Assembly (NCBI RefSeq): GCF_000812945.1
Contig: NZ_JSYM01000001.1
Location: forward strand, 1,798,001-1,862,000
Origin: Flavobacterium sp. AED
GTDB lineage: Bacteria; Bacteroidota; Bacteroidia; Flavobacteriales; Flavobacteriaceae
Reading direction: 5' to 3'
DNA length: 64,000 nucleotides
Part shown: positions 25,977 to 35,654 of the stretch, in pieces
Layout of the letters: each line of letters opens with the position of its first letter
How positions within the stretch are numbered: the stretch's first letter is position 1
Position numbers and translations under genes: made by a program
The notes under the pieces: generated by a model
Seen by the model: the letters and a program-made list of their open reading frames with translations, nothing else
Databases searched by the model: none
Told to the model about the DNA's origin: nothing

Positions 25977-26570
25977 TTAGAATTTTACTTCAACAGGTTT
26001 GTCTGCACCTTCTACAGCATTAAAATATGCTTTTTCTTTGAAACCGAATATTCCTGCAAATAATGAATTTGGAAACGTTTTAATATGTGAGTTATACGGT
26101 TTAACTGCTTCATTGAAACGGGTTCTTGCTGTAAGAATTTGGTTTTCAGTACTGGCCAATTCGTCCTGTAATTTCAAGAAATTCTGATTCGCTTTCAAAT
26201 CAGGATATTGCTCTACTGTCACTAATAATCGAGATAATGAACTGCTTACGCCACTTTGTGCTTTATTGAATTCTGCTAATTTTTCTGGAGTAATGTTTGT
26301 TGGGTCAATTGTAGTTGAGGTCGCTTTTGCTCTAGCTTCAATAACAGCAGTCAAAGTTGATTTTTCAAAATCAGCGGCTCCTTTTACAGTATTTACTAAA
26401 TTTCCTATAAGGTCATTTCTTCTTTGGTAAGCCGTTTGCACATCTCCCCAAGATTGTTCTACTGTTTGATTTAAAGTTACAGCTGTATTGTTAATTCCTT
26501 TAACCCAGCTATAAATTCCAATAATTAATACTGCTGCAATAATCCAAGGTAAAAATTTTTTAAAATCCAT
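25977..26570 (-). CDS. lemA: LemA family protein
   Basis: 197 residues. One N-terminal membrane helix (about 8-22) is followed by a long helical bundle with the LemA hallmarks QRRNDLIGNLVNTVKGAADFE (split here: QRRNDLIGN near 48, then VKGAADFEK) and TVEQYPDLKANQNF (about 118-131). The C-terminus has FNEAVKPYNSHIKTFPNSLF, also conserved. It is anchored with a large cytoplasmic or periplasmic helical domain. It is encoded just before two TPM genes and 63 bases after a MerR gene. Confidence 0.93.
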   Translation of the reverse strand: MDFKKFLPWIIAAVLIIGIYSWVKGINNTAVTLNQTVEQSWGDVQTAYQRRNDLIGNLVNTVKGAADFEKSTLTAVIEARAKATSTTIDPTNITPEKLAEFNKAQSGVSSSLSRLLVTVEQYPDLKANQNFLKLQDELASTENQILTARTRFNEAVKPYNSHIKTFPNSLFAGIFGFKEKAYFNAVEGADKPVEVKF

Positions 26571-26632
26571 TTTTGTTTAATTTAAAGTTTAGTGTTTAAT
26601 TGTTATTTTTATAAAATCAGCAACCAAAAAAA

Positions 26633-26965
26633 TTATAGTTGATCTTTAATATTTGTTAATTGTGTTCGTATGGTTTCCAGTTTTCGAATAATTTCAAATT
26701 TATCCAAGGTTTTTTTCTGGCCTTCTTTCAAATGTGTTTTGGCACCTTCCAGTGTAAAACCTCTTTCTTTCACTAAATGAAAGATGAGTTGTAAATTAGT
26801 CACATCTTCAGGAGTGAACATGCGATTGCCTTTGGCATTCTTTTTTGGCTTCAGAATATCAAATTCATTATCCCAAAAACGAATTAGTGAGGCATTCACA
26901 TCAAATGCTTTGGCTACTTCACCAATGCTGTAATATCTTTTATCTTTTGAAAGCTCAATATGCAT
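26633..26965 (-). CDS. MerR-family transcriptional regulator
   Basis: 110 residues from the Met at 26965; the frame extends 26 codons upstream, but those residues do not look like the family, which usually begins a few residues before the helix-turn-helix. The DNA-binding region is YYSIGEVAKAFDVNASLIRF (about 12-31) and the wing KNAKGNRMFTPEDV. The short C-terminus has a helix for dimerisation and no Cys or metal motif, so the effector is unknown. It lies 93 bases after the M23 peptidase gene and before lemA, a layout often seen in flavobacteria. Confidence 0.88.
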   Translation of the reverse strand: MHIELSKDKRYYSIGEVAKAFDVNASLIRFWDNEFDILKPKKNAKGNRMFTPEDVTNLQLIFHLVKERGFTLEGAKTHLKEGQKKTLDKFEIIRKLETIRTQLTNIKDQL

Positions 26966-27058
26966 ATTATTTTTATTTGACTTTTTAATTCTGCTACCAT
27001 TATCTGTAGACTTTTTCACTCCTAATACCTGTTCACTGACCACTCTTTTTTATAAGTA

Positions 27059-28036
27059 TTAATCTAATGATTGATTTTCTTGGTTAGCCAATTTTGAAAT
27101 GGCAACATACTCAATTGCCGAAATATTCCCATAATAAAAATTCAATGGATTCACGACTTTACCATCTTTATGTACTTCATAATGCAAGTGCGGTCCTTCG
27201 GATCTTCCTGTACTTCCTACATACCCTATAATATCACCACGTTTTACTCTTTGTCCGGCTCTACAATTGTATTTACTTAAATGACCATATAGGGTTTCGT
27301 ATCCATAACCATGCCTAATTACCACATGATTTCCAAAACCAGAAACCGTATTATCCGCTTTTGAAACAACTCCATCTCCTGTAGCATAAATGGGAGTCCC
27401 TATTTTTGCAGAGAAATCCATTCCTTCATGCATTTTTCTCGCCTTCGTAAAAGGATCTGTTCGATACCCAAAGCCTGATGCCAATCGTTTCAAATTCTCA
27501 TTTCTTACTGGCTGAATGGCAGGAATAGCTGCCAATAATTTATTTTTTGCTTTAGCTAAGGCCAAAATAATATCCAGTGATTTTGACTGAATCGCCAATT
27601 CTTTGCTAAGCACGTCAACTCTTTTTGTCGTGTTGATTACCAGTTGGGAATTGTCATAACCTTCTAATGTTTTATAGCGATTGATATTTCCAAAACCTGA
27701 TTTTCGCACCGAGTCAGGAATCGCTGCCGTATTAAAATAAATCCTGTATAAATTATTATCTCTATCTTCAATGTCTTCAACAACACCATCAACTTGATCC
27801 ATTTTCTTATTTAAAATAGAAAAATTCAACTTCAAATTGTCAATTTCACGCGCTAGCAAACGGTCTTTTGGCGTTTCAAAATAGGGAGTGTTCAATAAAA
27901 CAATAAAACATAAAAATCCGAACAAGGCCGATGCTATTAAAAATAAGGCTACAACACCAAATTTCTTTCTTTTTCTTACTTTTATTTTTCGGTATGCTAG
28001 ATTTTCGGAATCGTAATAATATTTTACTTTCGCCAT
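27059..28036 (-). CDS. M23 (LytM-type) cell-wall metallopeptidase, membrane-anchored
   Basis: 325 residues. The basic N-terminus (KIKVRKRKKFG) leads into one membrane helix (about 29-50), followed by a coiled-coil-like region to about 170 and the M23 domain (about 195-300). Zinc and catalytic motifs are HEGMDFS (H and D ligands) and HLHYEVH. The intact motif set suggests an active endopeptidase that cuts peptidoglycan cross-links, or a divisome activator of the EnvC type. It is the first gene of a run with merR, lemA and the TPM genes and has a clear promoter. Confidence 0.92.
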   Translation of the reverse strand: MAKVKYYYDSENLAYRKIKVRKRKKFGVVALFLIASALFGFLCFIVLLNTPYFETPKDRLLAREIDNLKLNFSILNKKMDQVDGVVEDIEDRDNNLYRIYFNTAAIPDSVRKSGFGNINRYKTLEGYDNSQLVINTTKRVDVLSKELAIQSKSLDIILALAKAKNKLLAAIPAIQPVRNENLKRLASGFGYRTDPFTKARKMHEGMDFSAKIGTPIYATGDGVVSKADNTVSGFGNHVVIRHGYGYETLYGHLSKYNCRAGQRVKRGDIIGYVGSTGRSEGPHLHYEVHKDGKVVNPLNFYYGNISAIEYVAISKLANQENQSLD

Positions 28037-28050
28037 ATTTTAAAATACCC

Positions 28051-28058
28051 TATTTTTG
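28051..28058 (+). promoter_or_regulatory. Possible -7 element facing alaS
   Basis: TATTTTTG fits TAnnTTTG on the + strand, but no TTG lies at the right distance. If used, it would give alaS a leader of about 300 bases that includes repeat copy B. Confidence 0.35.
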
Positions 28059-28082
28059 CACCTTCATAAAAGGTTAGTCGAA

Positions 28083-28111
28083 CAAATTTAATAAATGTTT
28101 CATTCGTTCAA
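28083..28111 (-). promoter_or_regulatory. Promoter of the M23 peptidase gene
   Basis: On the - strand TTG (28109-28111), an 18-base spacer and TAAATTTG (28083-28090) fit the flavobacterial consensus, 47 bases before the start codon. Confidence 0.78.
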
Positions 28112-28140
28112 CCCTTTTTTTAGGAATAAATATAATAATG

Positions 28141-28283
28141 TGCCTATTCCAGCTATTCGTTACAAGTTCTCGTCTTGAAATCTTTTTTTCTAATGCGCCA
28201 GCAGGAGCTTCCTCCGGTCGCTCAGCCATCTCAAGAAAAAATAAATTTCAAAGCCGTGAAGCTTTTCACTGTTATCTGGGGCA
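28141..28283. repeat. Dispersed flavobacterial intergenic repeat (copy B)
   Basis: The stretch begins TGCCTATTCCAGCTATTCGT, has GAGCTTCCTCCGGTCGCT at 28205-28222 and ends CTGGGGCA. It shares the 18-base block GAGCTTCCTCCGGTCGCT exactly with 35718-35735 and the CCAGCT...TTGCAAG/TTACAAG start with that copy. It fills most of the gap between the divergent M23 and alaS genes. Confidence 0.75.
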
Positions 28284-28369
28284 TTAAATGTTGATTCGTT
28301 GATTTGGTTATTCGTTTATGCGATACAACCGATTAACCAAATCAACAAATAACCGAATAAACAATAAAA

Positions 28370-31018
28370 ATGAAATCACAAGACGTACGTAAACAATTTC
28401 TGGATTTTTTCGCATCAAAAGGACACTTAATCGTTCCTTCAGCACCCATAGTTCTAAAAGATGACCCAACACTGATGTTTAACAACTCAGGAATGGCACA
28501 ATTCAAAGAATATTTCCTTGGGAACGCCACGCCAAAAAGCAATAGAATTGCCGATACACAAAAATGTCTTCGTGTTTCAGGAAAACATAATGACTTGGAG
28601 GATGTAGGTTTTGATACGTACCACCACACCATGTTTGAAATGCTTGGGAACTGGTCTTTTGGAGATTATTTCAAAAAAGAAGCCATCAACTGGGCTTGGC
28701 AACTTTTGACAGAAGTGTATAAAATCCCAAAAGAAAATTTATACGTTTCTGTATTTGAAGGTAACCCAGAAGAAAACGTACCATTCGATCAGGAAGCTTG
28801 GGATATTTGGAAAGGATTGATTGACGAAGACCGAATTATTCTTGGAAACAAGAAAGACAATTTCTGGGAAATGGGCGATCAAGGACCTTGTGGACCTTGT
28901 TCTGAAATTCATGTTGATTTACGCCCAGAAGCTGAAAAATTACAGGTTTCCGGAAAGAGTTTAGTAAACAATGACCATCCGCAAGTAGTGGAAATCTGGA
29001 ACAACGTATTCATGGAGTTCAACCGTAAAGCAGACGGTTCTTTAGAAAAACTTCCTGCGCAACACGTTGATACCGGAATGGGATTTGAGCGTTTGTGTAT
29101 GGCATTGCAAGGAAAAACTTCCAATTATGATACCGATGTGTTTACGCCACTTATTGAAAAAGTAGAGCAAATAACAGGATTAAAATACACAACCAATGAA
29201 GTCATTCTGAACGATAGTGAAGAATCTCAAGAGCAAAACAAAACCAATATCGCTATTCGTGTAGTGGTAGATCACGTTCGTGCGGTAGCTTTTGCTATTG
29301 CCGACGGACAATTGCCATCAAATACAGGTGCTGGTTATGTAATTCGTAGAATTTTGCGTCGTGCGATTCGTTACGGATTTACTTTCTTGAATACCAAGGA
29401 ACCGTTTATCAATCAATTGGTAGCAGTTTTAGCCAATCAAATGGGGGAATTTTTTCCAGAAATCAAATCGCAACAACAATTGGTTACGAATGTAATTCGT
29501 GAAGAAGAAGCATCGTTCTTAAGAACTTTAGACCAAGGGTTACAATTACTGGAAAATGTGGTTGCCGAAACTAAAGGGTCAACAGTTTCCGGTACTAAAG
29601 CATTTGAATTATACGATACTTTCGGATTTCCAATTGACTTGACAGCATTAATTCTTAGAGAAAAAGGATTCGAACTGGACGAAGCCGGTTTTAATGTTGC
29701 CATGCAAGCTCAAAAAGCTCGTTCACGCGCTGCATCAGAAGTTTCTACCGAAGATTGGTCTGTGTTGATTCCAGGAAATGTAGAAACATTTGTGGGTTAC
29801 GATCAATCAGAAAGTGACGTAAAAATCACTCGCATCCGTAAAATTGACAGTAAAAAAGACGGGGTTTTATACCAAATCGTTTTAGATAACACACCATTCT
29901 ATCCAGAAGGTGGTGGGCAAGTGGGAGATAAAGGAAGTTTGGTTTCTGCAAATGAAACGATCGAAATCATCGATACTAAAAAAGAAAATAACCTGATTTT
30001 ACATTTTGCCAAAAAATTACCGGAAAATGTTAACGCCAGTTTTGTTGCTAAAGTGAATCAGGATTTGAGAAGTTTGTCTTCTAGAAATCACTCGGCTACA
30101 CACTTAATGCATCAAGCGTTGAGAAGTATTCTTGGCACACATGTGGAACAAAAAGGTTCCTTGGTAAACCCAAACTATTTGCGTTTTGACTTTTCTCATT
30201 TTGCTAAAATGACAGAATCTGAATTGCAGCAAGTAGAGGATTTTGTAAACGCAAGAATTCAAGAGCAATTGCCATTAATTGAAAGAAGAAATATTCCAAT
30301 TCAACAAGCTTTAGAAGAAGGCGCAATGGCATTGTTTGGTGAAAAATACGGAGATAATGTACGTGCCATAAAATTTGGCGAAAGCATGGAACTATGTGGT
30401 GGAATTCACGTAAAAAATACAGCTGAAATCTGGCATTTCAAAATCGTTTCTGAAGGAGCGGTTGCTGCAGGAATTCGTCGTATCGAAGCCATTACAAGTG
30501 ATGCTGTTAAAGCACATTTTGCATCCTATGAAAACACATTGAATGAAGTAAAAACAGCATTGAAAAATCCTCAAGATATTTTGAAAGCCGTTCATTCGAT
30601 GCAAGAAGAAAATGCAAAATTGGCCAAACAAATTGAGGCTTTGGTAAAAGATAAAGTTAAAAATTTGAAAGCGGGTCTAACAGCAGAAATACAAGAAATA
30701 AACGGCATACAATTCCTAGCAAAACAAGTGGATTTAAATCCGGAAGGAGCAAAAGATTTGGCGTATGAATTAGGGAATTTAGGGAATAACGTATTTTTAG
30801 TTTTGGCTACAGCCGACGAAGAAAAACCAATGTTAACTTGTTATATTTCTAAAGAATTGGTTGCTGATAAAAACCTAAATGCAGGACAAGTAGTCCGTGA
30901 ATTGGGTAAGTTTATCCAAGGTGGAGGCGGGGGACAACCGTTTTTTGCTACAGCTGGAGGAAAAAATGTTGCAGGAATTCAGGAAGCTTTGGGAAAAGCA
31001 ATTGAGTTTGTAAAGTAA
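28370..31018 (+). CDS. alaS: Alanyl-tRNA synthetase
   Basis: 882 residues, normal length. The class II core is at the N-terminus ([14 protein letters not shown] near 37-50, [20 protein letters not shown] near 78-97). The editing domain has [11 protein letters not shown] (H-x3-H) and [11 protein letters not shown] with the Cys/His zinc ligands. The C-terminal DHHA1-type domain with [15 protein letters not shown] closes the protein. It charges tRNA-Ala and clears mischarged Ser and Gly. It is monocistronic: a strong terminator follows and divergent M23 precedes it. Confidence 0.98.
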   Translation: MKSQDVRKQFLDFFASKGHLIVPSAPIVLKDDPTLMFNNSGMAQFKEYFLGNATPKSNRIADTQKCLRVSGKHNDLEDVGFDTYHHTMFEMLGNWSFGDYFKKEAINWAWQLLTEVYKIPKENLYVSVFEGNPEENVPFDQEAWDIWKGLIDEDRIILGNKKDNFWEMGDQGPCGPCSEIHVDLRPEAEKLQVSGKSLVNNDHPQVVEIWNNVFMEFNRKADGSLEKLPAQHVDTGMGFERLCMALQGKTSNYDTDVFTPLIEKVEQITGLKYTTNEVILNDSEESQEQNKTNIAIRVVVDHVRAVAFAIADGQLPSNTGAGYVIRRILRRAIRYGFTFLNTKEPFINQLVAVLANQMGEFFPEIKSQQQLVTNVIREEEASFLRTLDQGLQLLENVVAETKGSTVSGTKAFELYDTFGFPIDLTALILREKGFELDEAGFNVAMQAQKARSRAASEVSTEDWSVLIPGNVETFVGYDQSESDVKITRIRKIDSKKDGVLYQIVLDNTPFYPEGGGQVGDKGSLVSANETIEIIDTKKENNLILHFAKKLPENVNASFVAKVNQDLRSLSSRNHSATHLMHQALRSILGTHVEQKGSLVNPNYLRFDFSHFAKMTESELQQVEDFVNARIQEQLPLIERRNIPIQQALEEGAMALFGEKYGDNVRAIKFGESMELCGGIHVKNTAEIWHFKIVSEGAVAAGIRRIEAITSDAVKAHFASYENTLNEVKTALKNPQDILKAVHSMQEENAKLAKQIEALVKDKVKNLKAGLTAEIQEINGIQFLAKQVDLNPEGAKDLAYELGNLGNNVFLVLATADEEKPMLTCYISKELVADKNLNAGQVVRELGKFIQGGGGGQPFFATAGGKNVAGIQEALGKAIEFVK

Positions 31019-31041
31019 AACAAATTTATTTTTTATAATAA

Positions 31042-31075
31042 AAACCCTTTTAGAACTTATGTTCTAAAAGGGTTT
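31042..31075 (+). terminator. Intrinsic terminator of alaS
   Basis: AAACCCTTTTAGAAC pairs perfectly with GTTCTAAAAGGGTTT around TTAT, followed by G and Ts. Confidence 0.92.
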
Positions 31076-31258
31076 GTTTTTGTTCAATACCTTATTTTAT
31101 AGTATTTGCATGGCGTTGCAATTAGATTTGAAAATAGTAGTTTAACCGAAATATAGGGATTGTAACGATGAATATTGTAGCTATTGTTTTATTTTTTTAG
31201 GTTTGAATGATGTAACGCTAAAAGCTTTGACAAAGGCAAATGCGATTTATTTAGTAAA

Positions 31259-32038
31259 ATGAAAAAAACAAAAAACATATTTTGGGTATTATCAATTTTT
31301 GTATTGACACTTTATTCGTGTTCAAATGATACTGACGATAGCATAAAATTGCTAAAAAAGATAGTCGCTACTTCAGCAGATGGAACTTCAGCAACAACTT
31401 TGTTTACTTATAATGGCAATAAAATTGTAAGTATTGATGGTGTTCAGAAACATATTGATTTTACGTATACGGATGATTTGATTTCGAAAACAGTAACGTT
31501 AAATAAAACAAATCAACTTCTCGAAACTATAGAATATACGTATGTTGTTGGTCAATTGGTGCGTACAAAGTCTCTTGACAATTATATGATAAATTACATT
31601 CATAATTCAGACGGAACTGTTTTTTATGAAAAATTAGCTATTAATTCAGGGAACCAAGAAGTGAAAATGTATCATGGAATTTTGTATTTCCAAAACGAAA
31701 ATTTCATCAAAGACGAAAGAATATTAGATAATACTGCATCTGGTGTTTTGTCAAAATACAGCGTAAGCTTTGATTATGATTCTAAACACAATCCATTATA
31801 TAATGTATTGGGATATAAAAAGCTGTTAGATTATAATGAAGGAATCTCATCCAATAATAGCTTGATAAGTACAGTAATAGCAAGTGTTTCTAAAGACGAC
31901 CAAATAATATCATCCGCTAAATTTTATAAAAATTCCTTTGCATACGATTTAGAGAATTATCCAACGGAGCAAGTAACGGATAATGCTATTTCTGATGATG
32001 TAAATACAGGTTATTTGAAATCACAGTATTTCTATTAA
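31259..32038 (+). CDS. Lipoprotein of unknown function (YD/RHS-like short repeats)
   Basis: 259 residues with a lipoprotein signal (FVLTLYSC, Cys near 21). The mature part has runs such as TTLFTYNGNKIVSIDG, IDFTYTDDLISKT and IEYTYVVGQLVRT. This resembles the repeating beta-hairpin lines seen in many Bacteroidota lipoproteins that carry degenerate YD-type repeats. I do not recognise a named family with confidence. It is a single gene with a terminator behind it. Confidence 0.7.
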   Translation: MKKTKNIFWVLSIFVLTLYSCSNDTDDSIKLLKKIVATSADGTSATTLFTYNGNKIVSIDGVQKHIDFTYTDDLISKTVTLNKTNQLLETIEYTYVVGQLVRTKSLDNYMINYIHNSDGTVFYEKLAINSGNQEVKMYHGILYFQNENFIKDERILDNTASGVLSKYSVSFDYDSKHNPLYNVLGYKKLLDYNEGISSNNSLISTVIASVSKDDQIISSAKFYKNSFAYDLENYPTEQVTDNAISDDVNTGYLKSQYFY

Positions 32039-32065
32039 TAAAATCAGAAGTTTATAACAACCGGC

Positions 32066-32103
32066 AAACCCTTTCATCAGTAAAACGTTGAAAGGTTTTT
32101 TTA
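32066..32103 (+). terminator. Terminator after the lipoprotein gene
   Basis: AAACCCTTTCA and TGAAAGGTTT pair with one bulge around a 12-base loop, then seven Ts. Confidence 0.78.
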
Positions 32104-32174
32104 TACCAATGAAAAAAGAACTAAACCCCATTTAATTCACTAAAATTATTCAAATTTGTAATAAATTATAAATA

Positions 32175-33131
32175 ATGCAATTCAGAACTTCAATCCCCAT
32201 TTCTAAAAGTAATCATCCTTTAGATTACAATTCTAAAATTGTGTCTTTGGGTTCTTGTTTTGTGGAAAACATGGGTGAAAAATTTAATTATTTTAAATTT
32301 GAAAACAGCATAAATCCTTTCGGAATAATTTTCAATCCGGTTTCTATTGAAAAAATTATTTATAAAGCCATAAATGCAGTATTATTCACCGAAGAGGATA
32401 TTTTTTTCTATAACGAACGTTGGCATTGTTTTGATGTGCATTCAGATTTGAGTAATGCTAATTCAGGCGAATTAATAAACAATTTGAATGCGATTGTCAA
32501 ATTAACGAATCAACTAATAACAGCCTCAACACATCTCATAATCACTTATGGAACCTCGTGGGTGTATCGAAATATTGAAAGTGATGCGATTGTGGCGAAT
32601 TGTCATAAAGTACCACAGAAGCAATTCAAGAAAGAATTACTTTCGTTTGAAGAGAATAAAGAGAGTATCACAAATACTATTAAATTAATCCATTCAGTTA
32701 ATCCTAGTTGCAAGATTATTTTCACAGTTTCACCGGTGCGACACATCAAAGATGGTTTTGTCGAAAATCAATGGAGTAAAGCCAACTTGATTTCTGCTAT
32801 TCACAGTGTTTTGAATAATGAACACTGCAAATTGAACACTGAATACTTTCCTTCCTATGAAATCATGATGGATGAGCTTCGTGATTATCGGTTTTATGCT
32901 GAAGATATGTTACATCCCAATCAAGTGGCAATCGATTATATCTGGAAGCGTTTCAAGGAAACTACCATTTCTGAAACCGCTTTTTCTATAATGGAAGAAG
33001 TAGAAAGTATTCAAAAAAGTCTTTCACACAAGCCTTTTAATCCTGATTCTGAAAGTCATTTGAAGTTTGAAACCAAACTTCAAGATAAAATCACTAAATT
33101 GGAAACTCAATATTCATTTATGAAATTTTAA
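32175..33131 (+). CDS. GSCFA domain protein
   Basis: 318 residues; the family motif GSCFVENMGEKF is at about 27-38, and NPFGIIFNPVSI follows. Later blocks TYGTSWVYRN, HKVPQKQF, FTVSPVRHIKDG and DMLHPNQVAIDYIW look like an SGNH/GDSL-type hydrolase layout (GSCF as block I, an H in the final block). The biochemical activity of GSCFA proteins has not been established. Its stop is two bases before the DUF4230 start, so the genes are co-transcribed. Confidence 0.9.
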   Translation: MQFRTSIPISKSNHPLDYNSKIVSLGSCFVENMGEKFNYFKFENSINPFGIIFNPVSIEKIIYKAINAVLFTEEDIFFYNERWHCFDVHSDLSNANSGELINNLNAIVKLTNQLITASTHLIITYGTSWVYRNIESDAIVANCHKVPQKQFKKELLSFEENKESITNTIKLIHSVNPSCKIIFTVSPVRHIKDGFVENQWSKANLISAIHSVLNNEHCKLNTEYFPSYEIMMDELRDYRFYAEDMLHPNQVAIDYIWKRFKETTISETAFSIMEEVESIQKSLSHKPFNPDSESHLKFETKLQDKITKLETQYSFMKF

Positions 33132-33133
33132 TT

Positions 33134-33754
33134 ATGCTTAGAAGAATACTTATTGGAATAGGAGTTATTGTCGGAATATTTTTATTATTCAAATTTTGTG
33201 ACTTTAAAAAAAACAATGATGAAGACATCAGTTACAATACAAATCTAATTCAGCAACAAATTGTAAACGTAGGGAAACTTGTGGTTACTGAAGGTCATTT
33301 CTCAGAAGTGATAACCTATAAAAATCAACAGAAATACTTGTTGGATATGCTTTCTTTCGAGAAAAAAGCCCTAGTTATTGTTAATGCCGATGTGACTGTT
33401 GCGTATGATCTGCATAAAATGAAATATGATATCGATGAAAAAAATAAAACCATCACGATTGTAAGCATTCCAAAAGAAGAGATAAAAATCAGTCCCGATA
33501 TTCAATTTTACGATGTAGAACAAAGCAAACTAAATCCATTTACGGGAGATGATTACAACAAAATCAATAAGTCAGTTAAAGCTAATTTAGCGAAGAAAAT
33601 AGAAAAATCGTCATTAAAAACGAATGCTCAAAATCGCTTAATTAGTGAATTGTCCAAAATATTGATTCTGACCAATACCATGGGTTGGAAATTGCAATAC
33701 GAAGGGAAAGTAATTGAGAACGAGAAAGATTTTGGTCAGCAAATAAAACTTTAG
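33134..33754 (+). CDS. DUF4230 protein, single membrane anchor
   Basis: 206 residues. The N-terminal membrane helix (about 5-22) is followed by a soluble domain that fits DUF4230 (GKLVVTEGHFSEVITY near 47-62, KKALVIVNADVTVAYDL near 76-92, INKSVKANLAKK). The function is unknown. It is expressed with the upstream GSCFA gene and ends at a long perfect inverted repeat. Confidence 0.85.
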   Translation: MLRRILIGIGVIVGIFLLFKFCDFKKNNDEDISYNTNLIQQQIVNVGKLVVTEGHFSEVITYKNQQKYLLDMLSFEKKALVIVNADVTVAYDLHKMKYDIDEKNKTITIVSIPKEEIKISPDIQFYDVEQSKLNPFTGDDYNKINKSVKANLAKKIEKSSLKTNAQNRLISELSKILILTNTMGWKLQYEGKVIENEKDFGQQIKL

Positions 33755-33762
33755 ATAAAATT

Positions 33763-33826
33763 TTAAACACGAATTGCACTAATTTCCACGATTTAATTTG
33801 TGGAAATTAGTGCAATTCGTGTTTAA
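33763..33826. terminator. 27-base perfect inverted repeat, bidirectional terminator
   Basis: The arms are perfectly complementary over 27 bases (33763-33789 and 33800-33826) around a 10-base AT loop. It separates two convergent genes, so it can end both transcripts. The arm length is far beyond what a terminator needs; see findings. Confidence 0.85.
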
Positions 33827-33852
33827 TCCTTTTTATGTTTTCTGAGAAAAAC

Positions 33853-35610
33853 CTAAGCTTTCTCCTTATCAAAAATCAAGTCTAAACCGCCAGCAATCAA
33901 ATGCGCTACTTCGGGTCTTTTTTCTTTTAAATTTTCAAGATAAGCAATCACTTCCTGTAACAGTTGCGGTTCATTTCTGTCTTTCAAAAGTTCAGTGATT
34001 TCAACGGATAACAACCAGTCATTTGAGTGATTGGTGTGTAATTTATCAAAAATTGGCGCCAAAGAAGTGTGTATATCTTTGGATTCCCTTATCATTCGAA
34101 TCGTTTGATATAAAATCTCTAAATCGTCACGTTCTGCAGTATGTTTCGCCTTGATGGTTTTACTTGTAGGAACATGCGAAATCAAATCAAAACTATTCAC
34201 ATCAGCAGGGCCTGAAAAAGCTGAAATCACCTTTTTTCCTATCGCCATATCGTAATTGCCCCATTCCGGTTGAAACAAAACAGCTTCTCTATGTGTTACG
34301 GTACAGTTTTTTAAACTGATTAAAATAATCTCACCGTGCAGGTTTCTGGAACCGGTAATAATCTCTCCTTTTACGGTAATCTCTCCTTCAAACTCCAGTG
34401 TTACACTTTGATTTTCAGTGATGGAATAGGCGCTTAAGTCTCTAGGACTCATGTCTTCAATAGCGAGATTTATTCCTTTTAGTTTTCCAATAGGACTTCC
34501 AAAACCTTCCGGATGTTTGATTGTTCCATGACCCACTAGTTCTTTTTCTCTATACGATAAGGCAGTTTTTCCTGTCGTTTGGATATAAACGGGTTTTCCT
34601 TCTTCTTCAATAACATTGGTAAACACACCCGAAATCTGAATTCCGGTACTCAGTTCAATCGTTCCTAAAGCATTGGAATGAATCAATTTATTAATTCCCG
34701 ATAATCCGCCAGTTCGTAATGCCATTTTATTGGCAAACTCTTCCAAAACCAAGCTTAAATAAGCAAAATCTGGAGTGACGTAAAGTTGCGGTTGCAGTTT
34801 TGTAATGTCAAAACTTTGGTTAGCTGCTGATAGGTCGTAAGGGATTTTCTTCACATTATCCGTCATGCACCACGCACTTTCACCAATAGACGAAAGTAAT
34901 CCAGCACCATAAATTTTTGGATTGTCGATAGTTCCTATCAAACCATATTCCACGGTCCACCAATGTAGGTTTCTAATTTGCGCCATTTCCGATAATTCGC
35001 CCATATTGTTCTGTAAATCTTCTACTGCTTTTTCGGCAGCATCAATATCGGCTTGCGGCGTATCTTCGGCTTCTTTCAAGATAGAAAGCAGTCGGATGGC
35101 TTCATACATTTGGTAATCCTTGTTCGAAGAAATCGCTTTACAGCCTATTTCCCCAAAACGACGCAGGTATTCTGCATATTCAGGATTAGCAATAATGGGC
35201 GCGTGACCGGCACCTTCGTGAATAATATCTGGTGCTGGCGTGTATTCTATATGTTCGAGTTGACGAATATCAGAAGCAATTACGAGTACATTATAGGCTT
35301 GAAATTCCATGAAAGCATTTGGTGGAATAAATCCGTCCACCGCTACGGCAGCCCAACCTATTTCGGTCAGAATCCGATTCATGCCGTACATACTAGGAAT
35401 ATGGTCAATTTCAATTCCTGTTTTTTTCAATCCTTCGAGGTACGAACTATGCGCTACTTTCGAAAGATAATTCACATTTTTGCGCATCACATAACGCCAA
35501 ACTGCCTGATTTATAGGAGTGTAATCGCTATAATCCTGAGGCTTAATGAATTGCTTTAAGTGCTTTGGCAATCGGTCTAATAATGGATTACTTTCAATAG
35601 TTGAGTTCAT
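33853..35610 (-). CDS. Aromatic amino acid hydroxylase with long C-terminal extension
   Basis: 585 residues from the Met at 35610 (MNSTIESNPLLDR). The frame extends 49 codons upstream, but that part is repeat DNA and the promoter lies inside it. The N-terminal half is a phenylalanine-4-hydroxylase-type catalytic domain: HEGAGHAP gives the two iron His (H-x4-H), and WWTVEYGLIG holds the third ligand Glu. The enzyme would use tetrahydropterin and O2 to hydroxylate Phe (or Tyr/Trp). Bacterial PhhA is about 260-300 residues; here about 250 residues follow the catalytic domain, with a region of short beta-strands (KGEIITGSRNLHGEIIL) and a helical tail. The extension is of unknown role and is known in several Bacteroidota homologs. 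Confidence 0.88.
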   Translation of the reverse strand: MNSTIESNPLLDRLPKHLKQFIKPQDYSDYTPINQAVWRYVMRKNVNYLSKVAHSSYLEGLKKTGIEIDHIPSMYGMNRILTEIGWAAVAVDGFIPPNAFMEFQAYNVLVIASDIRQLEHIEYTPAPDIIHEGAGHAPIIANPEYAEYLRRFGEIGCKAISSNKDYQMYEAIRLLSILKEAEDTPQADIDAAEKAVEDLQNNMGELSEMAQIRNLHWWTVEYGLIGTIDNPKIYGAGLLSSIGESAWCMTDNVKKIPYDLSAANQSFDITKLQPQLYVTPDFAYLSLVLEEFANKMALRTGGLSGINKLIHSNALGTIELSTGIQISGVFTNVIEEEGKPVYIQTTGKTALSYREKELVGHGTIKHPEGFGSPIGKLKGINLAIEDMSPRDLSAYSITENQSVTLEFEGEITVKGEIITGSRNLHGEIILISLKNCTVTHREAVLFQPEWGNYDMAIGKKVISAFSGPADVNSFDLISHVPTSKTIKAKHTAERDDLEILYQTIRMIRESKDIHTSLAPIFDKLHTNHSNDWLLSVEITELLKDRNEPQLLQEVIAYLENLKEKRPEVAHLIAGGLDLIFDKEKA

Positions 35611-35634
35611 TTCGAAATCGTTGTAGTTATGTTG

Positions 35635-35642
35635 CAAAAGTA
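35635..35642 (-). promoter_or_regulatory. Promoter -7 element of the hydroxylase gene
   Basis: TACTTTTG on the - strand matches TAnnTTTG and lies 25 bases before the start at 35610, which supports that start over the longer frame. Confidence 0.7.
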
Positions 35643-35654
35643 CAAATTTAAGGA

